Positions 19,566-27,412 of a stretch of DNA of 64,000 nt are shown in pieces. Every line of letters starts with the position of its first letter. Within the stretch, counting starts at the first letter, position 1. The notes under the pieces were generated by a model. The model ran no database searches, was not told where the DNA came from, and saw only the letters and a list, made by a program, of their open reading frames with translations. This DNA is from JAGDVO01 sp964590075 [NCBI: uncultured Aquificales bacterium] (lineage in GTDB: Bacteria; Thermosulfidibacterota; Thermosulfidibacteria; Thermosulfidibacterales), in assembly GCA_964590075.1 (NCBI GenBank), contig CAZPXS010000001.1, forward strand, positions 152,652 to 216,651, given 5' to 3'. The position numbers were made by a program, and so were the translations under genes.

Positions 19566-19594
19566 TAAATAACAGTTTGTATTTTTTTTGTCAA
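19566..19594 (-). promoter_or_regulatory. Probable promoter of leuB-cdsA-dxr
   Basis: On the minus strand an exact TTGACA (19594-19589) is followed after 17 bp by TATTTA (19571-19566), about 30 bp upstream of the leuB ATG. It stands back to back with the tRNA/trp promoter. Confidence 0.5.
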
Positions 19595-19604
19595 AGGCTA
19601 TAGG

Positions 19605-19631
19605 TTGACATTGTTTGTTTTAAAGTATAAA
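19605..19631 (+). promoter_or_regulatory. Probable promoter of the tRNA-Ser genes (and perhaps trp)
   Basis: Exact TTGACA at 19605-19610 and TATAAA at 19626-19631 with a 15-bp spacer; TAAATT two bases on would give 17. The first tRNA begins 19 bp later. No other promoter is visible before the trp leader at 19896. Confidence 0.55.
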
Positions 19632-19649
19632 TTTATGCATAGGTTACCC

Positions 19650-19738
19650 GGAGGGGTGGCCGAGTGGACGAAGGCGGGTGACTTGAAATCACCTGTGGGG
19701 TTGGAGCCCCACCGGGGGTTCGAATCCCTCCCCCTCCG
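19650..19738 (+). tRNA. tRNA-Ser (anticodon TGA)
   Basis: An 89-nt class II tRNA. Acceptor GGAGGGG pairs with CCCCTCC before discriminator G at 19738. The anticodon loop CTTGAAA carries TGA at 19684-19686, the long variable arm is GTGGGG/CCCCAC, and the T loop is TTCGAAT. The 3' CCA is not encoded, unlike in the next tRNA. Confidence 0.96.
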
Positions 19739-19770
19739 TATGTGGCCGGATGCGGACGCCCTGGGATTGC

Positions 19771-19864
19771 GGAGAGGTGGCCGAGAGGTCGAAGGCGTCC
19801 GCCTGCTAAGCGGATGGCCGGGCAAAAACCCGGCCCGCGGGTTCGAATCCCGCCCTCTCCGCCA
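19771..19864 (+). tRNA. tRNA-Ser (anticodon GCT)
   Basis: A class II tRNA with acceptor GGAGAGG/CCTCTCC, anticodon GCT at 19805-19807, a long G/C-rich variable arm, T loop TTCGAAT and an encoded CCA at 19862-19864. It lies 32 nt after tRNA-Ser(TGA) and 31 nt before the trp leader peptide. Confidence 0.96.
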
Positions 19865-19895
19865 TAATTTTGGATTTATCTAAGTTGGAGGTAGT

Positions 19896-19949
19896 ATGGT
19901 AAGAAATAACCTTATGATATCGTTGGGTTGGTGGTGGCAGGTCCCTTAA
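19896..19949 (+). CDS. trpL: trp operon leader peptide
   Basis: A 17-codon reading frame, MVRNNLMISLGWWWQVP, with GGAGG four bases before the ATG. Three consecutive Trp codons lie at 19929-19937, just before a stop at 19947-19949. The Trp codons and stop overlap the first of a set of mutually exclusive hairpins upstream of trpE. This is the classic layout of a ribosome-mediated attenuator: ribosomes stall on the Trp codons when charged tRNA-Trp is scarce. Too short for ordinary gene finders. Confidence 0.88.
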   Translation: MVRNNLMISLGWWWQVP

Positions 19950-20022
19950 GGGGCCTGCCCCAGATGAATTGAAGGGAGACCCGGGGTAGGCCTCTAAAAG
20001 AGGCTCCCCGGGTTTATTTTTT
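19936..20022 (+). promoter_or_regulatory. trp attenuator with alternative hairpins and first intrinsic terminator
   Basis: Segment 1 (19936-19945) pairs with segment 2 (19950-19959) as a 10-bp stem around loop TTAA. Segment 2, extended to 19950-19961, can instead pair with segment 3 (19983-19994) over 12 positions including two G-U pairs, the antiterminator. Segment 3 also pairs with segment 4: ACCCGGGG with CCCCGGGT and GCCTCT with AGAGGC (19979-20013), followed by TTTATTTTTT, an intrinsic terminator. All pairings were found by eye. Confidence 0.85.
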
Positions 20023-20068
20023 AAGGCCGTGGGAGGCCAAAAAGGGTCTCCCACGGCCTTTTTATTTT
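20023..20068 (+). terminator. Second intrinsic terminator in the trp leader
   Basis: A near-perfect 16-bp stem (20023-20038 with 20045-20060, loop AAAAAG) is followed by TTTTTATTTT. It begins directly after the T-run of the attenuator and ends 30 nt before the trpE ATG. Unless it is also disrupted under low tryptophan it would block the operon. Confidence 0.88.
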
Positions 20069-20097
20069 GCACAAAATCAGGTTGGAGGTTACTAAGT

Positions 20098-21438
20098 ATG
20101 GTGCTAGTTTATGAGGAACTCCTACTTGATACGGTAACACCGGTTTCTCTGCTTTTAGCTATGAAGGATGAGGAAAACCTCTTTTTACTTGAGAGTGCAA
20201 CGATCAAAAAGGCCTTCTCCCGTTTCACCTACTTTGGTATTCCGGAAGAATCCGTAACCCTTTGTTCCGATCCATTCGAGATACTTAAAGGTGTGGAAAA
20301 GATTGATATTCCAAAACATTACCAGTTTGGCGACTTTTTGGGTGGCATGGTTTTTCTACTCGGCTACGGTGCGAGTAACTACACAGGTTTACTGAGAAGT
20401 CCCATAAGGGAAGGTGATGATCTTTTCGTTGGTTTTCTTGTTAATTCCTTCATAGTCATGGATAACTACAAGCACAGGTTCTATATCGTTGCCCTCGGTG
20501 AGAGTGAGGTAATTGCAAGGGAGAGGTTGGAGAGATTAAAGGATAAATTAACCCTTAAACTTGCCAAGCTAAAACTCAACGACTTTTACCCCTCCAACAT
20601 AGAGGATATCCTATGGGAGTTTGAGAAGGAGGATTTTGAGGAAAGGGTAGCCTACGTAAAAAAGTTGATAGAGGATGGGGAGGCTATACAGGTTGTATTT
20701 AGCCAAAAAGTTACCGTAAGGGGTAACATAAATCCCATCAATTTCTACAGGGTACTTAGAAACATAAACCCCTCTCCCTATATGTTTTTTATAAAGAATG
20801 GGGAGACTTTCTATCTCGGTTCCTCTCCCGAGGTTCACCTGAAGGTTAAAAACGGGATAGCCCTGATGAAACCCATAGCGGGTACCTATCCCAACAGAGG
20901 TAACTTGAATGATGTTGTGGAGGCTTTAAGTAGAGACGAGAAGGAAAGAGCAGAACACCTGATGCTCGTTGATCTTGCAAGAAACGATCTTTATACCTAC
21001 TGCCTTACGGATAGTGTGAAGGTTACAAGGTACATGAAACCAGAGGTCTATTCCCACGTTGTGCATCTCGTATCAACCGTCGTCGGTAGGTTACCCGATG
21101 GTGTTAACCCCACCTATCTACTCAAGATGACCTTTCCGGCAGGTACGGTTTCCGGCGCTCCTAAGGTGAGAGCTATGGAGATTATAGATGAGGTTGAAGT
21201 CTCTAGCCGCGATTTCTACGCGGGTTGTGTTGGCTATGTGAGTTTTAACGGTAACCTTGATACCGCTATCACGATAAGATCCGCAAGACTAAAGGGGAAT
21301 GAACTGGTTCTTAGAGCCGGTGCGGGTATAGTTTACGATAGTATCCCGGAGAGGGAGTACTATGAGGTCTATAATAAGCTCGGTGCCATGCTTACAGCTC
21401 TCGAGAGAATAAAAAACGGTAAAGGAGTGACGCTATGA
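20098..21438 (+). CDS. trpE: Anthranilate synthase component I
   Basis: A 446-residue chorismate-utilising enzyme that with TrpG makes anthranilate. The N-terminal LLES element (residues about 33-36) that contributes to tryptophan feedback inhibition is present. The catalytic half has IAGTYPNRG and FPAGTVSGAPKVRAMEII. ATG 20098 is chosen because GGAGG lies nine bases upstream; the frame is open further upstream only through terminator DNA. Its stop overlaps the trpG start (ATGA). It is controlled by the tandem attenuator before it. Confidence 0.95.
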   Translation: MVLVYEELLLDTVTPVSLLLAMKDEENLFLLESATIKKAFSRFTYFGIPEESVTLCSDPFEILKGVEKIDIPKHYQFGDFLGGMVFLLGYGASNYTGLLRSPIREGDDLFVGFLVNSFIVMDNYKHRFYIVALGESEVIARERLERLKDKLTLKLAKLKLNDFYPSNIEDILWEFEKEDFEERVAYVKKLIEDGEAIQVVFSQKVTVRGNINPINFYRVLRNINPSPYMFFIKNGETFYLGSSPEVHLKVKNGIALMKPIAGTYPNRGNLNDVVEALSRDEKERAEHLMLVDLARNDLYTYCLTDSVKVTRYMKPEVYSHVVHLVSTVVGRLPDGVNPTYLLKMTFPAGTVSGAPKVRAMEIIDEVEVSSRDFYAGCVGYVSFNGNLDTAITIRSARLKGNELVLRAGAGIVYDSIPEREYYEVYNKLGAMLTALERIKNGKGVTL

Positions 21439-22001
21439 TTCTCCTCGTCGATCACTATGATTCCTTTACCTACAATCTATACGCTCTCTTTAAGAACTTA
21501 GGCGCAAATATTGTTGTGGTGAGAGAAAATAGGATCCCCTCTGATCTATCGGCCTTTAAAGGGGTGATCTTATCTCCGGGTCCCAGTCATCCCTCGGTTA
21601 TGACTGGTTCCATGCGCTTACTTGAGGCTATAGCCGGAAGGATCCCGGTTTTTGGGGTTTGTTTAGGTATGCAGATAATAGGATTTTTCCTGGGTTATGA
21701 GGTTTCAAGGGCAAAGAGGATAATGCACGGTAAAAGGGATAGGATAGTACTATTGGGAGATAGTATTATTTTTAGGCGTATTCCTACTACATTTTCGGCG
21801 GTAAGATATCACTCCCTTTCGGTAAAAATCAGAGATCTAAAGGGTGTTGTAGCAGTTAGCGAGGTGGATGGGGAGATAATGGCTATTGAGTTTCCGGATA
21901 AGCTTCTATTTGGGGTTCAGTTTCATCCGGAGAGTATCGAGAGTGAATTTGGAGAAGTTATTGCAAGTAATTTTTTGGAGGTGTGCTATGGAGGTAGTTA
22001 A
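21435..22001 (+). CDS. trpG: Anthranilate synthase component II (glutamine amidotransferase)
   Basis: A 188-residue class I glutamine amidotransferase that supplies ammonia to TrpE. The catalytic Cys is in GVCLGMQ and the His/Glu pair is in VQFHPESIES; the early LVDHYDSFTYNL motif is typical. It overlaps trpE by 4 nt and trpD by 14 nt. In some bacteria this subunit is shared with folate synthesis (pabA); no pabB is visible here. Confidence 0.95.
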   Translation: MILLVDHYDSFTYNLYALFKNLGANIVVVRENRIPSDLSAFKGVILSPGPSHPSVMTGSMRLLEAIAGRIPVFGVCLGMQIIGFFLGYEVSRAKRIMHGKRDRIVLLGDSIIFRRIPTTFSAVRYHSLSVKIRDLKGVVAVSEVDGEIMAIEFPDKLLFGVQFHPESIESEFGEVIASNFLEVCYGGS

Positions 22002-22989
22002 AAAGCTCATAAGGGGTTTTGATCTAAGTTATGAGGAAGCTTGTAGTCTATTCGATGCCTTCTTTAGGGAGGAGATTCCGAGGGAGCTAACAGGTGCCAT
22101 TCTACTTGCCTTGAATCATAAGGGCATTAAACCCGAAGAGCTTTCGGGGGCAATAACGGTGGCGAGAAAAAACATGATAAGGGTTGAACTATCCGACAAG
22201 GTCTGCGATACCTGCGGTACAGGCGGGGATGGTAAAGGAACTTTCAACATCTCTACCGCGACTTCCATCTTAGTAAGATCACTCGGTTACAGGGTGGCAA
22301 AGCATGGGAACAGAAAAATAACCGGTTTCATAGGCTCCATAGATATCGCGGAAAGATTCGGCCTTCCCGTTGCGGATACCAAAGAGTCCGCAATAGGTAT
22401 ATTTAAAAAGACCGGTTTTGTTATTCTTTTTGCAAGGGCTTTTCATCCAGCTTTTCTAAAATTTGCCGGTCTTAGACAGGCCTTAGCTATACCAACGGTA
22501 TTCAACATCCTTGGCCCACTTATAAATCCTGCCAATCCCTCCTATCAACTTATAGGTGTGTATAGGGAAGATCTTACGGATACTGTAGCCTCTGCCCTTT
22601 ACCTACTCGGTGACTACGATAGGGTCATAGTCCACGATCTCGGCGGTTTCGACGAGGTAACGGGTACCGATAAAGTCAGGGTGGTTGAGGTTAGAAGGGA
22701 AGGTATAAGAGGCTGGGAATTTGAGCCAAGAAAGGTTGTGGGTAGGAGGCTTACCTCACCGGTAGTGGATAGCGAAGAGTCCGCTATAGAGAGATTCGTG
22801 GAGTCCCTTAGGGATCCCGATAGTGATTCGGCAAAGACTGTTGCCTTAAACAGCGCATTCGTACTTTATGCGATGGGAGTTGAGGATATAGATAGGGGAT
22901 ATGAGCTATCCCTAAAGGCTATAGGGGAAGGTATGGCCTACGATACTTTAGTTTCCCTATCGGAGTTTGGAGTGGCGAAAAATGGCTAA
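21988..22989 (+). CDS. trpD: Anthranilate phosphoribosyltransferase
   Basis: A 333-residue enzyme transferring phosphoribosyl from PRPP to anthranilate. CGTGGDGKGTFNIST is the PRPP/pyrophosphate loop, KHGNRKITG an anthranilate-site segment, and FNILGPLINPA is conserved. ATG 21988 has GGAGG eight bases upstream inside the end of trpG. It is not fused to trpG as in enterobacteria. Confidence 0.96.
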   Translation: MEVVKKLIRGFDLSYEEACSLFDAFFREEIPRELTGAILLALNHKGIKPEELSGAITVARKNMIRVELSDKVCDTCGTGGDGKGTFNISTATSILVRSLGYRVAKHGNRKITGFIGSIDIAERFGLPVADTKESAIGIFKKTGFVILFARAFHPAFLKFAGLRQALAIPTVFNILGPLINPANPSYQLIGVYREDLTDTVASALYLLGDYDRVIVHDLGGFDEVTGTDKVRVVEVRREGIRGWEFEPRKVVGRRLTSPVVDSEESAIERFVESLRDPDSDSAKTVALNSAFVLYAMGVEDIDRGYELSLKAIGEGMAYDTLVSLSEFGVAKNG

Positions 22990-23761
22990 GGTCGATTTTT
23001 TAACTAAAATCAGAAGGCTTAAAGAGAAGGAGGTGGAGAGTTTCGTTGATGAAAGACCTAGTAGAGATATCCCTATCCTTGATTTTAAGGCATCAATCAC
23101 CGATAGTCCCATAATAGCTGAGGTAAAGTTATCCTCTCCGAGTAAGGGGATGATAAGGATGGTGGATCCGGTTAGTCAGGCCCGCCTTTATAGAGACGGG
23201 GGTTGTGGTGCTGTAAGTATACTTACCGATAGTAACTATTTTGGGGGAAGTTGGGAGAATATAAATAGGGTAAAGCGTGAGGTTGAAGTACCAGTTTTAT
23301 GTAAGGAGTTTATAATATCGGAAAAGCAGATAATAAGAGCCTATAATCTCGGTGCCGATGCTATCCTTCTTATATCGGAGTTACTGTCGGTTGATGAACT
23401 TGTGAGACTCCATAGATTCGCCAGAGATATCGGTTTACAGGTACTTTTGGAGTTTAATGATCCTAGTGAGATCCCAAAGATAGAGATCGTGAAACCAGAT
23501 ATGCTCGGTATAAATTCGAGGAATCTAAGGACTCTGGTTGTGGATAAGGAGAGATCCATGGCTCTTGTTGAGAAAATGAGCGATAGATACTTCGTTATTG
23601 CGGAAAGTGGTGTCGAGAGTGAGAAAGACATCGTAGCCTTTACGAAAAGTGGAGCTAGGGCCTTTCTGATAGGTGAGGCTCTCATGAGATCGGAGGATCC
23701 AGCTGCTCTCATAAGGAGGTTCACGGATGTTCATAAAGATTTGCGGGATAAGGGATGTTGA
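22982..23761 (+). CDS. trpC: Indole-3-glycerol phosphate synthase
   Basis: A 259-residue TIM-barrel enzyme that closes the indole ring. IAEVKLSSPSKG, VSILTDSNYFGGS, VLCKEFII, LLEFNDPSE, GINSRNL and IAESGV are the expected strand motifs with catalytic Lys and Glu residues. ATG 22982 follows GGAG at a 9-nt distance and overlaps trpD by 8 nt; TTG 22967 is possible. It overlaps trpF by 35 nt. Confidence 0.95.
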   Translation: MAKVDFLTKIRRLKEKEVESFVDERPSRDIPILDFKASITDSPIIAEVKLSSPSKGMIRMVDPVSQARLYRDGGCGAVSILTDSNYFGGSWENINRVKREVEVPVLCKEFIISEKQIIRAYNLGADAILLISELLSVDELVRLHRFARDIGLQVLLEFNDPSEIPKIEIVKPDMLGINSRNLRTLVVDKERSMALVEKMSDRYFVIAESGVESEKDIVAFTKSGARAFLIGEALMRSEDPAALIRRFTDVHKDLRDKGC

Positions 23762-24302
23762 GACTGCAGTTTTTCTTACTGAGATTGGAGTTGATGCTAT
23801 GGGTTTGGTTTTTCATAAGCCAAGTGTCAGGTATGTGCCTATAGATTGCGCTATCAGGATAATAGAAGCGGTGAAGGGGAGGATAGCTATCTTCGCGGTA
23901 TTCAAGGATAACAGGGATCTTATGGAACACGAGGAGATTGTGGGATTGGTTGATTTTATTCAGATATACGAACTACCTTATAGGACTTTCGATAAGCCCC
24001 TGGTACTTGGGGTAAAGGGTAGGGTACCTCATCCTGCCGATTATTATCTCATAGACTTCAGCATGGGTAGTAACTTGTTTGTGGATCTACCCGATGATCT
24101 CTTCGGGTATCCCAGGGAGAGGGTTATAATTTCCGGTGGTTTGAGGGAGAGTAATGTAGGTTATGTGATAAAGAGGTATAGACCCTTTGGTGTGGATGTA
24201 TCAAGCGGTGTTGAGATCGAGAGGGGAGTTAAGGATAGAGAACTTATAAGGAGGTTTGTAGATACTGCGAGGAGGGTTGAAGATGAAGGGTTTCTACGGT
24301 GA
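23727..24302 (+). CDS. trpF: Phosphoribosylanthranilate isomerase
   Basis: A 191-residue TIM barrel catalysing the Amadori rearrangement of phosphoribosylanthranilate. The catalytic Cys is in KICGIRD at the N-terminus. The phosphate-binding end shows ISGGL and GVDVSSGVE, with the catalytic Asp in the latter. AGGAGG lies eight bases before ATG 23727, inside trpC. The 35-nt overlap with trpC is the longest in the operon. Confidence 0.95.
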   Translation: MFIKICGIRDVETAVFLTEIGVDAMGLVFHKPSVRYVPIDCAIRIIEAVKGRIAIFAVFKDNRDLMEHEEIVGLVDFIQIYELPYRTFDKPLVLGVKGRVPHPADYYLIDFSMGSNLFVDLPDDLFGYPRERVIISGGLRESNVGYVIKRYRPFGVDVSSGVEIERGVKDRELIRRFVDTARRVEDEGFLR

Positions 24303-25437
24303 GTATGGTGGGGTGTTTGTACCTGAGACTCTTATTCCAGCTCTTGATGAGCTCGAGGAGGTATTCGAGAGTTTTAAGAGGGATGAGAGGGCTAAAAGGG
24401 AACTAAAGGAACTTTTGTGTACATATGCTGGAAGGCCTACCCCTATTACCTATTGTAGGAATTTTTCGGAAAAGTACGGGGTAGAGTTGTATCTAAAAAG
24501 GGAGGATCTACTACATACAGGTGCCCATAAGATCAACAATACCCTTGGGCAGGCTTACCTTACGAGATACATGAGGAAAAGTAGAGTCATTGCTGAGACA
24601 GGTGCGGGTCAGCATGGTGTCGCAACCGCTACGGTAAGCGCACTTATGGGCCTATCCTGTACTATCTATATGGGAAGGATAGATGCGGAGAGACAGAGTA
24701 TTAATGTCGAGAGGATGAGGTTACTCGGTGCTGAGGTTGTGGTGGTAAAAGAGGGTTCTCAAACCCTTAAGGATGCCATAAATGAGGCTTTGAGAGATTG
24801 GGTTACAAATGTTAGAAGTACCCATTACCTCATCGGATCCGTTGTTGGCCCCCATCCCTTTCCTGAGATAGTGGCCTATTTTCAGTCTGTTATAGGAGAT
24901 GAGGCAAAAAGGCAGTGTCTAGATATGGGATTTCTACCCGATGTTGTAGTCGCCTGTGTCGGTGGTGGTAGTAACGCTATAGGGATATTTAAGGCCTTTC
25001 TTGATGATGATGTCGCACTTGTTGGGGTTGAAGCGGGGGGAGTTGGAGATAGATTGGGGGAACATGCCGCAACCCTTTCCCACGGTAGAAGAGGTATTTT
25101 ACATGGTTCCTATAGTTACCTTCTATACGATGAGGATGGGAATGTGGTGGATGTTCACTCTATTTCAGCAGGACTCGACTATCCAGGTGTGGGTCCGATG
25201 CATGCCTATCTAAAGGACACTGGTAGAGTTATATACACCAAGGCTTACGATGATGAGGTATTAATGGCTGTTAGGGAGCTCGCAAGGCTTGAGGGGATAA
25301 TTCCTGCTCTTGAGTCAGCCCATGCCGTAAGTTACGTTATAAGGGAGAGTGAGAATCTAAGGGGTAAGAGGGTTCTCGTTAACCTTTCCGGTAGAGGGGA
25401 TAAGGACCTTGATATAATCCTTAGGAGGTTAAGATGA
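24283..25437 (+). CDS. trpB: Tryptophan synthase beta chain
   Basis: A 384-residue PLP enzyme joining indole and serine. The PLP Lys is in [10 protein letters not shown], the phosphate loop is GGGSNAIG, and GYGG-type and ETGAGQHG motifs are present. This is the regular TrpB1 type that partners TrpA, not TrpB2. ATG 24283 has GGAGGG six bases upstream and overlaps trpF by 20 nt; its stop overlaps trpA by 4 nt. Confidence 0.96.
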   Translation: MKGFYGEYGGVFVPETLIPALDELEEVFESFKRDERAKRELKELLCTYAGRPTPITYCRNFSEKYGVELYLKREDLLHTGAHKINNTLGQAYLTRYMRKSRVIAETGAGQHGVATATVSALMGLSCTIYMGRIDAERQSINVERMRLLGAEVVVVKEGSQTLKDAINEALRDWVTNVRSTHYLIGSVVGPHPFPEIVAYFQSVIGDEAKRQCLDMGFLPDVVVACVGGGSNAIGIFKAFLDDDVALVGVEAGGVGDRLGEHAATLSHGRRGILHGSYSYLLYDEDGNVVDVHSISAGLDYPGVGPMHAYLKDTGRVIYTKAYDDEVLMAVRELARLEGIIPALESAHAVSYVIRESENLRGKRVLVNLSGRGDKDLDIILRRLR

Positions 25438-26147
25438 GAGGTCTTTACCTTATAGGAAACTATCCAGATAGAGAAACCTTTGTAAGGGCGCTTGGTATGA
25501 TAGAGGATTACGGTTTCGATTTTGTGGAGGTTGGGGTTCCCTTTTCCGATCCCGTTGCCGATGGTCCCTTTCTCGCAAAGAGAGCCCAGATTGCTATAGA
25601 AAGGGGTGTGACCTTTAGGAGTATAATCGATACCTTTAGAGAGCATAGATTCAATCTCAAAACCTATATAATGACCTATTCTAATATAGTTCTTGCCAAT
25701 GATCCAGCTTGGCTAAATGATGTTCTAGCTGAGGTTGGTTTTGATGGATTGATAATCGCTGATTTACCTAACAGGATGCACTGGTTTTTTAGGAACCTAG
25801 GGATAACCCTTCCTATAGTTCACTTTGCAACTCCGGAAAGTAGATACGAAGAACTCGAGGGTTTAAAGAGTGTTGATAGTGGATTTATCTACTACGTTTC
25901 TGTTAGGGGGATAACGGGAGCAAGGCTTGAGCTTGATGGGGAGACGAAAGAAAAACTCCTCTATTTAAAGGGAAAGACAAGAGTTCCTGTGATTCTCGGT
26001 TTTGGTATAAGGGATAGGACAACCGCAGAGATTGCTCTAAATTATGCGGACGGTTTTGTGGTCGGGACGGAGGCTGTAAGGAGGTTAGAGGAAGGTTTGG
26101 ATAGTTTTAGGGAATTGTTAAAAGAGTTGGTTGACATTAAAAAATAA
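25434..26147 (+). CDS. trpA: Tryptophan synthase alpha chain
   Basis: A 237-residue TIM-barrel subunit that cleaves indole-3-glycerol phosphate and passes indole to TrpB. The catalytic Glu in [11 protein letters not shown] and Asp in PVADGP are present, along with [26 protein letters not shown] and GFGIRD. It is about 30 residues shorter than the Escherichia coli protein, lacking an N-terminal helix. It is the last trp gene; the operon order is E-G-D-C-F-B-A. Confidence 0.94.
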   Translation: MRGLYLIGNYPDRETFVRALGMIEDYGFDFVEVGVPFSDPVADGPFLAKRAQIAIERGVTFRSIIDTFREHRFNLKTYIMTYSNIVLANDPAWLNDVLAEVGFDGLIIADLPNRMHWFFRNLGITLPIVHFATPESRYEELEGLKSVDSGFIYYVSVRGITGARLELDGETKEKLLYLKGKTRVPVILGFGIRDRTTAEIALNYADGFVVGTEAVRRLEEGLDSFRELLKELVDIKK

Positions 26148-26203
26148 AACTATTACTATGCCATACGAATATGTTAATTATTTCTCTTTTTTGGAGGTGT
26201 GTT

Positions 26204-27409
26204 ATGGTTATAAAATTTGCAAAGAGGACTGAGCTTTTAAAGCCATCTCCAACGCTTGCCATTACGGCAAAGGCCAATGCCCTTAAGGCTCAGGGTGTTG
26301 ATATCGTTGGTTTTGGAGCGGGTGAGCCTGACTTTGATACACCAGAGCACATAAAGGAAGCCGCTATTGAGGCGATGAGGAAAGGATTTACCAAGTATAC
26401 GCCTGTTGGTGGTATAAATGAACTTAAGGATGTAATAATAGAGAAGACACTTAGTGATTTTGGTTTGAAGTACGATAGGGGTGAAGTTATAGTATCGGTT
26501 GGCGCGAAACATTCACTTTACAATATAGCTATGGCACTTTTCGAGGAAGGCGATGAGGTTATCGTTCCTGCCCCCTACTGGGTTTCCTATATAGATCAGA
26601 TAAACTTGACCGGGGCGAAACCCGTTGTCATAGAGACAAGGGAGGAGGATGAGTTTAAGGTTAAGCCTGAACAACTCGAGGAAGCTATAAATGAGAGGAC
26701 TAAGGCTATAATTCTAAACTACCCATCGAATCCTACAGGTTCTACCTATACGAAGGAGGAGCTCGAAAGGCTGGCGGAGGTTATACTCAAGAAGAATCCT
26801 AACATGTGGATAATATCGGATGAGGTTTATGAAAAGATAGTCTTTGACGGTAGAAAACACGTTTCCATAGCGAGCATATCTCCTGAAATTAAGGAGAGGA
26901 CACTACATGTAAATGCTGTATCGAAGACCTATTCCATGACCGGTTGGAGGATAGGATGGGTCTGTGGTAACAAAGAGGTGGTTAGGGTTATGACTGATCT
27001 ACAGAGTCAGTCCACAAGTAATCCTACCTCGATAGCACAGTGGGCGGCGGTTGCCGCTTTAAGAGGACCTCAGGATAGGGTTTTTGAGATGGTGAGAGCC
27101 TTTGAGGAGAGGAGAAACTATATAGTTAGCAGGTTGAATTCCATACCGGGTGTAACATGTTTTAATCCACATGGTGCTTTCTATGTATTTCCAAACTTTT
27201 CTAGATGTTACGGTAAGAGGTACAAGGATAGGGTGATAAATAATTCTCTCGATTTTGCCGCCTATCTGCTTGAGGAGTTTAACGTCGCGATCGTTCCTGG
27301 AGAGGCCTTTGGTGACGACAAATGTGCAAGGTTATCCTTTGCGACGAGTATGGAGAATATAAAGAAGGGTCTTGATAGGATAGAGGAAGCTATAAGGGCC
27401 CTGGAGTAA
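26204..27409 (+). CDS. Class I aminotransferase, probably aspartate/aromatic type
   Basis: A 401-residue PLP fold-type I aminotransferase of the Thermus AspC subgroup (I-gamma). Landmarks are GAGEPDFDTP, the substrate Asn in NYPSNPTGS, SDEVYEKIVFDG, the PLP Lys in VSKTYSMTGWRIGW, and the carboxylate Arg in CARLSFATS. ATG 26204 has GGAGG seven bases before it. It lies 56 nt after trpA and 3 nt before leuA, so it may serve leucine, aspartate or aromatic transamination; the substrate is not readable from the sequence. Confidence 0.9.
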   Translation: MVIKFAKRTELLKPSPTLAITAKANALKAQGVDIVGFGAGEPDFDTPEHIKEAAIEAMRKGFTKYTPVGGINELKDVIIEKTLSDFGLKYDRGEVIVSVGAKHSLYNIAMALFEEGDEVIVPAPYWVSYIDQINLTGAKPVVIETREEDEFKVKPEQLEEAINERTKAIILNYPSNPTGSTYTKEELERLAEVILKKNPNMWIISDEVYEKIVFDGRKHVSIASISPEIKERTLHVNAVSKTYSMTGWRIGWVCGNKEVVRVMTDLQSQSTSNPTSIAQWAAVAALRGPQDRVFEMVRAFEERRNYIVSRLNSIPGVTCFNPHGAFYVFPNFSRCYGKRYKDRVINNSLDFAAYLLEEFNVAIVPGEAFGDDKCARLSFATSMENIKKGLDRIEEAIRALE

Positions 27410-27412
27410 TCT

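Noticed and set aside
19589-19610. TTGTCAA ... TTGACA as a repressor operator palindrome
   Set aside because: The two elements are fully explained as back-to-back -35 boxes of leuB and the tRNA/trp transcript; no additional symmetric site is seen.
19605-19883. Open reading frame covering both tRNA-Ser genes
   Set aside because: It runs through two clear class II tRNAs; the coding potential is incidental.
20029-20097. Upstream extension of trpE
   Set aside because: The extra residues would be encoded by the second terminator hairpin; ATG 20098 has a ribosome site and begins like other TrpE proteins.
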